From NCBI GenBank assembly GCA_964522505.1, contig CAZFWJ010000002.1:40518-104517 (forward strand): a stretch of 64,000 nucleotides of DNA. Direction: 5' to 3'. Source of the DNA: GYS-P2D sp964522505. GTDB lineage: Bacteria; Bacteroidota; Bacteroidia; Chitinophagales; Saprospiraceae. The notes below the pieces were generated by a model. The model had not been told where the DNA came from. It did no database searches and saw only the letters and a program-made list of their open reading frames with translations. This document shows positions 25,772-34,700 of the stretch, piece by piece. Both the position numbers and the translations under genes were made by a program. The first letter of the stretch is position 1; the number at the start of each line of letters is the position of its first letter.

Positions 25772-26323
25772 TTACTTCCACTTAATATTACACCCTGCAC
25801 TTGGGTATTGTGGATCGATAGATTTGCCAGCGATAGTTTTATCTATAGCATGGCGCAGGTCAGTCCCAGTAAGCGGGACATTATTACCTGGTCTTGACTG
25901 ATCCAATCGCCCGCGATATGATAGCTTCATATCTCCATCAAAGACATAAAAGTCCGGCGTGCATGCTGCATCGTAGGCCTTGGCGACTTCCTGATGTTTG
26001 TCATAGAGGTATGGGAATGGATACTTGAGCACTTTAGCTACGATGCTCATCTTTTCAGGAGCATCCTCGGGATAATTTTCGACATCATTGGAGCTGATCG
26101 CTACGAATGATACACCTTGGTTCTTGTATTCATTGGCGATTTTAACCAGCTCCGGATTGACGTGGATCACGAATGGGCAGTGATTACAGATAAACATAAT
26201 CACGGTAGCCTGATCAGACTTGAGGTCATCGAGGCTATAATAGTTGTTGCTGACTACATCCTTGATATGAAAGTTAGGAGCGGTAGTGCCAAGGGGAAGC
26301 ATAGTAGATTCTGTAAGAGCCAT
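25772..26323 (-). CDS. Thioredoxin-fold protein with CNHCP motif (AhpC/TSA-like)
   Basis: A 183-residue cytoplasmic protein. The active site C46-N-H-C49-P in VIMFICNHCPFV, the flanking MLPLGTTAPNFHIKDV and TPDFYVFDGDMKLSYRGRLD (cis-proline region CTPDF), and the length define the widespread redoxin/AhpC-TSA family of Bacteroidota. It probably acts as a thiol oxidoreductase or peroxidase; the substrate is unknown. It is followed directly by a membrane protein gene. Confidence 0.87.
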   Translation of the reverse strand: MALTESTMLPLGTTAPNFHIKDVVSNNYYSLDDLKSDQATVIMFICNHCPFVIHVNPELVKIANEYKNQGVSFVAISSNDVENYPEDAPEKMSIVAKVLKYPFPYLYDKHQEVAKAYDAACTPDFYVFDGDMKLSYRGRLDQSRPGNNVPLTGTDLRHAIDKTIAGKSIDPQYPSAGCNIKWK

Positions 26324-26361
26324 GATTATCTGTATGAGAGCGCTAAGATATCATGATCTCA

Positions 26362-27390
26362 TCAATCGTGATTGAGTTCTACGACTACTTTGCCCATTGT
26401 TTGGCCAGCTTGAAACGTTTTAATTGCTTCAGGGAGCTGATCAAAGCTATAGCGATGACCGATAATAGGTTTTCCGAGCTCCAGAGCGTTAAGCTCTGTT
26501 AGCAAGTGATGCATCACAGCTACATTATCAAATAGATAGATCAGATTAAATGCCATCACAGACTTGTTTTGCTTGATCATATTTTGTGGGTCGAGTCGTG
26601 GTCGAGTGAGGTATTTTGGAATCAGCTTAAAGTAGTTTGGCCGACTTGCTGTGTTACCATAGTGTGCCGAGCCATATACGATATGTCTGCCCATGGGTGC
26701 CAGTGCGTTGAACCCGATCTTCATAATTGGTCCACCTATACACTCCATGATGATATCTAGCTTGCGATCATTCAAGGAGGCTATAAGTTCTTTTTTGAAG
26801 GTGTGCTTATCACGGACGATATATGTGTCATAGCTTTCATCGTTGAGGAGTTCGATCTTTTTATTGCTGCCAACCGTGCCGAGGGTGTATGCTCCCATGG
26901 CTTTACATATTCTATTGGCCCAGATGCCGACGCCGCCGGCTGCAGAGTGTATTAGTACGGTATGATCTGCTTGCAGATTGCCAAGATTTTTGAGGCCGTA
27001 ATATGCTGTGAGTACCTGTACGGGATAGGAAGCACCTTCTGCATAGCTCCAGTTCTGGGCTAATGGAATGATGTAAGACTGATGGATGTTGAGATGGGTT
27101 GTATATGCGCCAAATCTCGTTACGCCCATGATACGATCACCGATCTCATAATTGGTGACCTCATTCCCTTTGTTAATTACTTGTCCGGCATACTCTAATC
27201 CTGGTATGAACGCTCCAGCAGGTGTGGCACTATATAGCCCGAGGATGGCAAACACATCTGCAAAGTTGAGCCCTATAGCATGTACTTCTATCTGTACTTC
27301 ATCATCAGCGGGTTGGGGGAGATGCTCCGTTGTGATCTTCAGACGATTGATATTGCCGGCCTTCAATCGATAGACTTGTCGATGTATCAT
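26362..27390 (-). CDS. Zinc-free medium-chain quinone oxidoreductase (VAT-1-like)
   Basis: A 342-residue MDR-superfamily enzyme. The GroES-like N-terminal domain (IEVHAIGLNFADVFAILGLY, then PGLEYAGQVINKG) and the Rossmann NADPH site (VLIHSAAGGVGIWANRICKAMGA) are clear, and the ligand residues for the structural zinc are missing, as in quinone oxidoreductase and VAT-1-type enzymes. It reduces quinones or enals with NADPH. It is divergent from the LexA-like repressor across a 119-base region holding two operator-like palindromes, so it may be co-regulated with that gene. Confidence 0.85.
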   Translation of the reverse strand: MIHRQVYRLKAGNINRLKITTEHLPQPADDEVQIEVHAIGLNFADVFAILGLYSATPAGAFIPGLEYAGQVINKGNEVTNYEIGDRIMGVTRFGAYTTHLNIHQSYIIPLAQNWSYAEGASYPVQVLTAYYGLKNLGNLQADHTVLIHSAAGGVGIWANRICKAMGAYTLGTVGSNKKIELLNDESYDTYIVRDKHTFKKELIASLNDRKLDIIMECIGGPIMKIGFNALAPMGRHIVYGSAHYGNTASRPNYFKLIPKYLTRPRLDPQNMIKQNKSVMAFNLIYLFDNVAVMHHLLTELNALELGKPIIGHRYSFDQLPEAIKTFQAGQTMGKVVVELNHD

Positions 27391-27450
27391 GATGTGATAT
27401 TACTGAGTTATGGTCAGTATGGAAGGATAGAAGGCGTTTTTCCAATTTTA

Positions 27451-27481
27451 TTAGCAAAATGCTAAATATAGTAGCATGCTA
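27451..27481. promoter_or_regulatory. Paired palindromic operator-like sites upstream of the LexA-like gene
   Basis: TTAGCAAAATGCTAA (27451-27465, 6-bp arms, 3-base spacer) and TAGCATGCTA (27472-27481, no spacer) share TAGCA/TGCTA half-sites, and the direct repeat ATGCTAAATA (27459-27468 and 27477-27486) links them. They lie 29-59 bases before the repressor ATG in the divergent region with the quinone oxidoreductase. Autoregulation by the adjacent HTH-S24 protein is the natural inference. No other copy was noticed before the other cassette genes. Confidence 0.6.
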
Positions 27482-27509
27482 AATAAATTAGTAATATATT
27501 CGTTTTGTC

Positions 27510-28289
27510 ATGAGTTATGTTAATCAGAATATAAAGTATCTACGGAAGCAGCGAGGCTTCACACAGTCGGATCTGGCAGAGCGCTTGGGGCTCACACGAT
27601 CGATTATCGGAGCGTATGAGGAGCAGCGTGCTGAGCCTAAGATTGAGACGATACAGAAGATGGCTTACCTCTTTGAGTTGTCGTTGGATCAGTTGATCAA
27701 TCAAGATCTGAGTATTGGCCTCGATGCGCCACAAGTAGATACTAAGGGAAAAACCTTGAGAATACTCCCTATTGTAATAGACCAGCAAGATCAGGAGCAG
27801 ATATCCGTAGTGCCAGTCAGCGCTCGTGCCGGCTACACTCACGGATATGCTGACCCTGATTACATCCGAGACTTACCCAAGTTTACCTTGCCGCTACCAG
27901 AGTTATATCCTGACAAGAGTTATCGACTCTTTCAGATTGAGGGAGATAGCATGCTGCCGATACCTGACGGCAGCTATGTCATCTGTGAGTATATAGAAAA
28001 CTGGGATACCATCAAGGATGGCGAGAGCCATATTCTCATCACACAGTCTCAAGGCCTCGTTTACAAGCGAGTATATAAAGAGGAGAGAGGTAACCTACTG
28101 TTGAAATCTGACAACCTATTATATGAGCCTTATCGCTTAGCGACCAGTGGGCTAATAGAAGTATGGCGCAGTCTGGCATATATCAGCTTTAGCCTACCTA
28201 ATGAGGAGGAGAAGCAAGAGTCAGATATACAGCAACTCAGCCAGATCGTCATGCAGCTTAAGGCTGATGTGGATAAATTGAAGAGTTGA
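27510..28289 (+). CDS. LexA-like repressor: XRE HTH plus S24 self-cleaving domain
   Basis: A 259-residue protein. Residues about 8-60 form a Cro/CI-type HTH (LRKQRGFTQSDLAERLGLTRSIIGAYEEQR); a linker leads to an S24 peptidase domain with the cleavage site A107-G108 (SARAGYT), catalytic S147 (GDSML) and K186 (VYKR). It should self-cleave on RecA filaments and release its targets, acting like LexA or CI. The gene heads a cassette of lesion-bypass proteins and has operator-like palindromes upstream. A short charged helical tail (QQLSQIVMQLKADVDKLKS) ends it. No classic LexA was found elsewhere in the window. Confidence 0.9.
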   Translation: MSYVNQNIKYLRKQRGFTQSDLAERLGLTRSIIGAYEEQRAEPKIETIQKMAYLFELSLDQLINQDLSIGLDAPQVDTKGKTLRILPIVIDQQDQEQISVVPVSARAGYTHGYADPDYIRDLPKFTLPLPELYPDKSYRLFQIEGDSMLPIPDGSYVICEYIENWDTIKDGESHILITQSQGLVYKRVYKEERGNLLLKSDNLLYEPYRLATSGLIEVWRSLAYISFSLPNEEEKQESDIQQLSQIVMQLKADVDKLKS

Positions 28290-28292
28290 AGC

Positions 28293-28360
28293 AATCCCGA
28301 AGGGATGACATTATTATAGAATCATCAGAAATAAAGCATAATAACCCTGAAAGGGTGATA
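28293..28360. repeat. REP-like hairpin pair, left of the transposase
   Basis: Two short imperfect palindromes: AATCCCGAAGGGATGACA (28293-28310; CCC-gaa-GGG core) and AACCCTGAAAGGGTGATA (28343-28360; CCCT-gaa-AGGG). Each is followed by TGAYA. Both recur inverted to the right of the transposase. The first begins four bases after the repressor stop. Confidence 0.75.
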
Positions 28361-28373
28361 TAAAATATTCCAA

Positions 28374-28823
28374 ATGGGAGGTACCTATTCACAATTGTAC
28401 ATACATGTTGTTTTCTCCGTCAAGGGCCGTCAGGCCCTATTAAGTCCAGATTGGAGAAAGGAATTATTTAGCTATATCTCAGGAATAATTTCTGCGAAGG
28501 GACATAAATCAATCATTGTAAATGGTGTAGCTGATCATGTACACATTTTATTAGGCATGAAGCCTTCAATTGCTCTATCTGATATAGTACGTGATATCAA
28601 GAACAACTCATCGAAATTTATAACCGAAAAAAAATGGATTAGAAATCGATTTGAATGGCAAACAGGCTATGGTGCATTTAGCTATAGTCATTCACAATTG
28701 TCAAAAATATATCGCTACATACAGAATCAAGAGCGACATCATCAAAAGCGGAATTTTAAAGAGGAATATATAGATCTATTGCAGCATTTTGACATAGCAT
28801 ATGATGAGCGTTATATCGGATAG
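28374..28823 (+). CDS. IS200/RAYT-type Y1 transposase
   Basis: A 149-residue single-domain transposase. The HUH metal motif is in GVADHVHILLG, and the nucleophilic tyrosine is in IYRYIQNQERHHQKRNF with the typical EWQTGYGAFSYS before it. Such enzymes cut and rejoin single-stranded DNA at hairpins during replication or catalyse REP/BIME spread. The gene is intact. Both readings, a true IS200-like element or a domesticated RAYT, remain open; no tnpB gene is adjacent. Confidence 0.88.
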   Translation: MGGTYSQLYIHVVFSVKGRQALLSPDWRKELFSYISGIISAKGHKSIIVNGVADHVHILLGMKPSIALSDIVRDIKNNSSKFITEKKWIRNRFEWQTGYGAFSYSHSQLSKIYRYIQNQERHHQKRNFKEEYIDLLQHFDIAYDERYIG

Positions 28824-28828
28824 ACTTA

Positions 28829-28904
28829 TGCCACCCCTTCGGGATTCTACCCTTTAATAATCGGTGAGTTCTATAGTAGTTAGTAGTGTCACCCTTTCAG
28901 GGTT
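28829..28904. repeat. REP-like hairpin pair, right of the transposase
   Basis: TGCCACCCCTTCGGGATT (28829-28846) and TGTCACCCTTTCAGGGTT (28887-28904) are the reverse complements, with few differences, of the two left units. They follow the transposase stop by 5 and 63 bases. The second pair is nearly identical to its partner (one difference in 18 bases), which indicates maintenance of the repeats. Confidence 0.75.
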
Positions 28905-29042
28905 GTAAAGAGTGTTTCTTTCTTATGCCGCAAGACTTATTTCACGCCTTAGCGAGAAATAAATGTCGCACAGAGCCACAGAGAACGCAAAGAAGATTTC
29001 GTGGTATCAACCAACTGACCTAATGTGAGAATGATAATCTAA

Positions 29043-30260
29043 ATGAACACCCAACGTAGCATAGTACATATAGACTTAGATACCTTCTTTGTCTCGTGCG
29101 AGCGACTCCTCGATAGTCGACTCAAGAACCGTCCCGTGCTCATCGGCGGCACTAGCGATCGTGGCGTTGTGGCATCTTGTAGCTATGAAGCGAGGTCCTT
29201 TGGGGTGCGCTCGGCGATGCCGATGCGATTGGCGCGTCAGCTCTGTCCCGATGCGGTAATTATCAGGGGGAATAGTGGGACGTACTCTAAATTTTCGCAG
29301 ATGGTCACGGATATCATTAAGGAGTATGTGCCTGTCTACGAGAAGTCATCTATAGACGAGTTTTATCTGGATCTCAGTGGTATGGACAAGTACTTTGGCT
29401 GCCTGAAGTATGCTAGCGAGTTGCGTCATCGCATCCTCAAGGAGACACACCTGCCACTATCTTTTGGCATGTCCATTAACAAGACAGTCTCTAAGGTGGC
29501 AACAGGCCTCGCCAAGCCTAACAATGAGCTAAATGTGGAGAGCGGAACCGAGAAGCCATTTCTTGCGCCACTGTCTGTGCGTAAAATTCCTATGGTGGGC
29601 GATAAAACCTATCAGATGCTTTGCCATTTGGGTCTTAAGCAGATCGGTACGATACAGGAGATGCCGATCGAGATGATGCAAAATGTGTTTGGCAAGAATG
29701 GCGTCACCCTATGGAAGAAATCTAATGGGATCGACAACACTCCTGTTATTCCTTACAATGAGCGTAAGTCTATCTCCACGGAGCGCACCTTTGATAAGGA
29801 TACGATTGATGTCGCTAAGCTTAAGTCTATACTCTTGGCTATGGCGGAGAACTTGGCTTTTCAGTTGCGTAGAGGGCAGAAGTTGACTTCTGTGATAACT
29901 GTTAAGTTGCGCTACTCGGATTTTCAGACACAGACGCTGCAGAGTAGGATACCATACTCATCAGCAGACCATATCATCATCCCAAAGGTTAAGGATCTAT
30001 TCAATCGATTATACAATCGCAGGCTATTGGTGAGATTGGTGGGAGTGCGATTTAGTGGATTAGTTGGCGGTAACTATCAGATGAATCTCTTTGACGATAG
30101 TGAGGAGATCATCAGCCTCTACCAGGCTATGGATCGTATCAGAGACCGATTTGGTGATCGTGCTGTGATGAGGGCCGAGGGCATGAATGCTAGGACTATC
30201 GGACGGCGTAATCCATTTACGGGAGAGCCGCCGCCACTATTGGCGCATAGGCATCAGTGA
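29043..30260 (+). CDS. dinB: Y-family DNA polymerase (Pol IV/DinB type) with clamp-binding motif
   Basis: A 405-residue translesion polymerase. Catalytic acidic residues are in IDLDTFF (residues about 10-15) and SSIDEFYLDLSG (about 103-114); SYEARSFGVRSAMP is the fingers motif, and MSINKTVSKVATGLAKPN the palm/thumb region. The little-finger domain ends in a beta-clamp peptide, Q346-M-N-L-F-D351. It inserts opposite damaged bases at the expense of fidelity. In this cassette it probably takes the place that ImuB has in other bacteria, although its active site looks complete, unlike ImuB. Confidence 0.93.
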   Translation: MNTQRSIVHIDLDTFFVSCERLLDSRLKNRPVLIGGTSDRGVVASCSYEARSFGVRSAMPMRLARQLCPDAVIIRGNSGTYSKFSQMVTDIIKEYVPVYEKSSIDEFYLDLSGMDKYFGCLKYASELRHRILKETHLPLSFGMSINKTVSKVATGLAKPNNELNVESGTEKPFLAPLSVRKIPMVGDKTYQMLCHLGLKQIGTIQEMPIEMMQNVFGKNGVTLWKKSNGIDNTPVIPYNERKSISTERTFDKDTIDVAKLKSILLAMAENLAFQLRRGQKLTSVITVKLRYSDFQTQTLQSRIPYSSADHIIIPKVKDLFNRLYNRRLLVRLVGVRFSGLVGGNYQMNLFDDSEEIISLYQAMDRIRDRFGDRAVMRAEGMNARTIGRRNPFTGEPPPLLAHRHQ

Positions 30261-30275
30261 TAATTAGGAGCGAGT

Positions 30276-30317
30276 TTGAAAGTTGAAAGTTGAAAGTTGA
30301 AAGTTGAAAGTTGAAAG
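30276..30317. repeat. Six tandem copies of a 7-bp unit (TTGAAAG)
   Basis: TTGAAAG is repeated six times without interruption directly before the four-helix-bundle gene. Downstream of that gene, near 30729-30750, ACTTTCAACTTTGCACTTTTAA gives a partial inverted counterpart. The same arrangement around such genes is familiar from Bacteroidota genomes (memory). It may mark the mobile unit or be a slippage-prone spacer. Confidence 0.85.
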
Positions 30318-30320
30318 AAG

Positions 30321-30680
30321 ATGGGTAAGATAACACGGTTTGAAGAGATATTAGCATGGCAGAAAGCACAAGACCTTGCTGTTGAGATATATGGACTGTT
30401 TGGCTCTAATAGAGACTTTGGATTTCGAGATCAGATATGTAGAGCGACCGTTTCCATATCCAACAATATAGCCGAGGGCTTTGAAAGAGACACGACTAAA
30501 GAGTTCATCCGGTTTCTATATATAGCTCGTGCGTCCAGTGCTGAGGTAAGATCAATGCTATATTTAGCTGTAAGGTTAGATTATATTGATAAAAGTAATT
30601 TTCAAAAATTAAAGGGCAACGCTGAGGAGATTTCCAGGATGCTAAGCGGTTTTATAAATAGCATCAATAAAAATCCTTGA
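30321..30680 (+). CDS. Four-helix-bundle protein (23S rRNA intervening-sequence type)
   Basis: A 119-residue protein with the signature opening ITRFEEILAWQKAQDLAVEIY, then FGFRDQICRATVSISNNIAEGFERDT and FIRFLYIARASSAEVRSMLYLA. This is the S23/IVP family, originally found in intervening sequences of 23S rRNA genes and related to the Avd protein of diversity-generating retroelements. Here no rRNA is nearby. It sits between dinB and the SRAP gene behind a tandem repeat, and looks like a cassette insertion. No enzymatic activity is known. Confidence 0.9.
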   Translation: MGKITRFEEILAWQKAQDLAVEIYGLFGSNRDFGFRDQICRATVSISNNIAEGFERDTTKEFIRFLYIARASSAEVRSMLYLAVRLDYIDKSNFQKLKGNAEEISRMLSGFINSINKNP

Positions 30681-30761
30681 TATGGCATCTTCAACTTCCA
30701 CACTTTGGAACTCGACCAATGACTCAGTACTTTCAACTTTGCACTTTTAACTATATATACC

Positions 30762-31643
30762 ATGTGCGGACGCTACGTAGTCATATCAAAGCTTAAGACC
30801 ATCCAGAAGAGATTTAGGACTAAGCCATTGCCTGAGGGATTGTTTGATCCTGCTGCTTTTGATCCCAACCCTAATGTCTCTATTGGGGATTATGCTCCAG
30901 TGATCACTAATGAGTTTCCTGATCAGTTGCAGTTGTTCCGATTTGGGATGACCCCTTTTTGGGCTAAGAAGCAGATGTACCTCTTTAATGCTCGATCTGA
31001 GGGCGATCACAACAAAGCCGATGATCCGCAATATCGGGGAGCCATGGGCATCATCAATAAGCCCGCCTTTAGGCATGCGATCCGATATAAGCGATGCTTA
31101 GTGATTGTCGATGGCATCATCGAGGGCTCTAAGGAAGACCGCCTGAACAGGCCATACCTAATCTATATGCGAGATGGTCAGCGCCCTTTTGCCCTTGCCG
31201 GTATCTGGGATGTATGGACTAATAAGGAGACGGGAGAACTGATACAATCCTTTTCGATTATTACTACGGTAGCCAATGATCTCTTACAAAAGGTCGGCCA
31301 TCACCGTTCTCCTGTGATACTTTCTGAGCAGCATGAGCAAGAGTGGTTGGATGGAGACCTGCCTTTAGGTGAAGTGACAGATCTTTTACAGCCCTATCCT
31401 GCCGAAGAAATGAATGCATACCCGATATCACCAAGGATTAAGAGCCCTAAGATTAAAGATCCATTCTTGCTTGAGCCGATGGGTGAGCGGATCTATCCTG
31501 AATATGATTATGAGCTGTACCAAGAGCTTAAGCTTGAGGGCATGGGCATGACGCAAGCTCGCAAGCGGAAGAACACCGAACCTAAAGCTAATAAGTCCAA
31601 GAACAAGGAGCCGCCTATAGACCAGCAGGGCACCCTTTTCTAG
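30762..31643 (+). CDS. SRAP-domain abasic-site protein (YedK/HMCES family) with C-terminal clamp motif
   Basis: A 293-residue SOS-response-associated peptidase-like protein. The catalytic C2 follows the initiator Met (MCGRYVV); FNARSEG, the glutamate in VDGIIEG and the histidine in VGHHRSPVIL complete the active site. The family crosslinks to abasic sites in single-stranded DNA through C2 and shields them. It is longer than YedK (about 220 residues): a basic tail with KRKNTEPKANKSKNKEP leads to a terminal QGTLF pentapeptide (residues 289-293) matching the QxxLF beta-clamp motif, analogous to the PIP box of human HMCES. Two mobile units precede the gene. Confidence 0.9.
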   Translation: MCGRYVVISKLKTIQKRFRTKPLPEGLFDPAAFDPNPNVSIGDYAPVITNEFPDQLQLFRFGMTPFWAKKQMYLFNARSEGDHNKADDPQYRGAMGIINKPAFRHAIRYKRCLVIVDGIIEGSKEDRLNRPYLIYMRDGQRPFALAGIWDVWTNKETGELIQSFSIITTVANDLLQKVGHHRSPVILSEQHEQEWLDGDLPLGEVTDLLQPYPAEEMNAYPISPRIKSPKIKDPFLLEPMGERIYPEYDYELYQELKLEGMGMTQARKRKNTEPKANKSKNKEPPIDQQGTLF

Positions 31644-31706
31644 TAGTCGCCCTTCTCACGTCAGCAGAAGCTTTTATTTTTTAGGAAACCCATAAATACA
31701 AGTACC

Positions 31707-34700
31707 ATTTATCTCAACACACATAGTTGTTATAGCCTGCGCTATGGCCTAATCAAACCCGAGCAGTTATTAGAACTGGCAGTAGAAAAAGGCTATAAGC
31801 GTATAGCACTGACGGATATCAACAATACCTCGGGCTGCCTCAACTTTATCAGGCTAGCCCCACGGTATGGTATCAAGCCGATAGTGGGTATAGACTTTCG
31901 CCATGGCATTAAGCAGTTATATGTTGCTATTGCTCAGGATAATCAGGGCTTTGAGGAGATCAATACCTACCTCAGTGGTTATCTCAATCAGGAAGATATC
32001 CCGATACCCATAGAGCCACCACAGTGGCAACACTGTTATGTGATCTATCCTCTTGACAATGTTCCACAGCGGGCCCTGAGATCTTATGAATATGTCGGCG
32101 TCAGGAGTGATCAACTCAATAAGATCAAACTGGGGCATACCATATCGAGGGATTGCATGGTGATGCTGGAGTCCGCTACATTTAGGAGTCGCTCAGACTA
32201 CAACCTCCATAAGCTACTGCGAGCCATAGATCTCAACACCATATATACTAAGGTCACTGCAGAGGATTATGCTTCGGATAGACATTTTTTCTTGGATAGG
32301 GATGAGCTCATAGGTCGCTATCTCGATCATGTTCAGCTCATCCAGAATACGCAGAAGCTATTAGATAACTGTTCTATATCTTTTGATTTTGACAGGGGTA
32401 GTCCTAAGAATCAGAAGACCTTCACGGGCTCAGTATCCAAAGATGTTAAGTTGATCCGTCGGCTGTGTCGTGATAATCTGCGGTACCGATATCCTACACC
32501 TACAGATGAGATCATCTCGAGGATTGAAAAGGAACTTAACATCATCATTGAGAAGGACTTCGTCTCCTATTTTTTGATCAACTGGGATATCACGAGTTAT
32601 GCTCGTAATAGAGGGTACTTCTATGTGGGCCGTGGGAGTGGAGCCAATAGTATCGTGGCCTATCTACTTCGGATTACCGACGTAGATCCCATAGAGCTGG
32701 ATTTATACTTTGAGCGATTCATTAATCTATATCGTGAGAACCCACCTGACTTTGATATAGACTTCTCGTGGAAGGATCGCAACGATGTGACTCAATACAT
32801 TTTTGATCGCTTTCCTCATACCGCATTGTTAGCTACGTATAATACGTTTCAGTTTCGGGCGGCAGTGCGAGAGCTGGGGAAAGTCTTCGGATTGCCTAAG
32901 GAAGAGTTAGATCATATCATCAGAGGCAAACCAGTATATAAGCAGTTAGACAGTTTATCACAGCTGGTCATCAAGTATGCCAGTTTGTTACAGGGCCTGC
33001 CGAGTCACTTAAGTGTACATGCGGCGGGCATCATCATCTCCGAACGGCCCATACAGTATTATACGACCACATTTGTTCCTCCTAAGGGATTTCCTACGAC
33101 ACAGTTTGACATGGTGATTGCTGAGGATGTGGGATTGTATAAGTTTGACATCTTAGGTCAGCGGGGTCTTGCCAAGATCAAGGATGGTTTGAGACTGGTT
33201 CGAGAGAACAACCCTACTCATGACCTAATAGATATCCATGACCTTAAGCGCTTCAAGCAGGATGATCGTGTCAAGACTCTTCTCAGAGATGGTAAGGCCA
33301 TCGGATGCTTCTATGTAGAGTCACCAGCTATGCGGATGCTTCTCAAGAAGCTTCGGGTGGATCACTATCTGGGATTAGTAGCAGCCAGTTCTATTATCCG
33401 CCCAGGCGTGGCGCAGTCGGGTATGATGAGGGAGTATATCCTAAGAGAGCGCAATCCAGAGAAGCGCAAGGAGGCCCATCCTGTGCTTTGGGATATCATG
33501 CCAGACACCTATGGTATTATGGTCTATCAGGAAGATGTTATTAAGGTAGCGCACTATTTTGCTGGGCTGACACTCGGTGAGGCAGATGTTCTGCGTCGGG
33601 GGATGTCTGGTAAGTATCGCTCCCGAGCGGAGTTTGACCGAGTGCGAGATAAGTTCATTAGTAACTGCCGTGATAAGGGTTATGATGATAAGCTTACATC
33701 AGAGGTATGGCGACAGATTGAGAGCTTCGCTGGTTATGCATTTGCTAAGGGGCACTCGGCATCCTATGCGGTGGAGAGCTATCAGAGTTTATATCTCAAG
33801 GCGCACTATCCACTGGAGTATATGGTGGCTACGATCAACAATGGTGGCGGCTTCTATCGTCCAGAGTTGTATATCCACGAGGCCCGCATGAGAGGAGGCA
33901 CAATACATCCTCCTTGTGTCAATAGGAGTGACTATATCTGTCATATCGATGGCAAGGACATCTATATAGGTATGGGCTTTGTCCATGGGATAGAGTCAGA
34001 TTTAGTCAAGAAGGTGGTGGAGGCCCGACAGGCTTCGGGGGCTTATGAGAATTTGATAGACTTTGTCGAGCGCACAGGTATTGGCTTGGAGCAGTTGTGT
34101 GCGCTAATCCGTGTCAATGCATTTAGATTTACTGGTAAGCAAAAGAAAGAATTGCTATGGAAGGCACATCAACTCCTCAATAAATCCAAAAATACTGAGC
34201 AACAACAGACCAAGCTCTTCAAGCGGCAACCTAAAGAATATCAGCTGCCTTCGCTGGAGTTAGAAGAGCATGAGGAAGCCTTTGATCAGATTGAGCTATT
34301 AGGATTTCCGCTATGTAGCCCATTTGAGTTGATTGATTCTGATGAGCCTATATCTGATATCCTGGCTAGCGATATGGTTAAGTACTGTAACCAGACGATA
34401 GCTATGACTGGATACTTGATCACGGTCAAAGATACTGGAACCAAGAGTGGCAAGCGGATGAACTTTGGCACATTCATAGATCGAGCGGGCTACTTCATTG
34501 ATACGACACACTTCCCTAATGTAGCTCGGGACTATCCATTTAGAGGTCGAGGTGTATATCAGATCACAGGCAAGGTCGTGGAAGAATTCGGCTTTTATAG
34601 TATGGAGGTTAGCAAGATGGAAAAGCTCTCGTATATCACCGATCCACGATTTAATGAAAAAAGCTATCAGATCAATGGTAGGTCATTCAGCAGCAGGCGA

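Larger units (their letters stand above)
28293..28904 (+). mobile_element. REP-flanked Y1/HUH transposase element
   Basis: The 149-residue transposase gene is bracketed by two REP-like hairpins on each side, the right pair being the reverse complement of the left units (order A, B, gene, inverted A, inverted B). This is the layout of REP-associated tyrosine transposases and of small IS200-type elements. The element sits between the repressor and dinB of the damage-tolerance cassette. Exact ends are uncertain; the REP units are taken as limits. Confidence 0.75.

Noticed and set aside
28961..28995. Segment with CGCACAGAGCCACAGAGAACGCAAAG before dinB as an RNA or operator
   Set aside because: It resembles a common dispersed intergenic sequence in Bacteroidota and shows no stable fold or palindrome; too weak to list.
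30276..30317. Possible CRISPR-like array
   Set aside because: The units are contiguous 7-bp repeats without spacers, so it is a simple tandem repeat; no cas genes are in the window.
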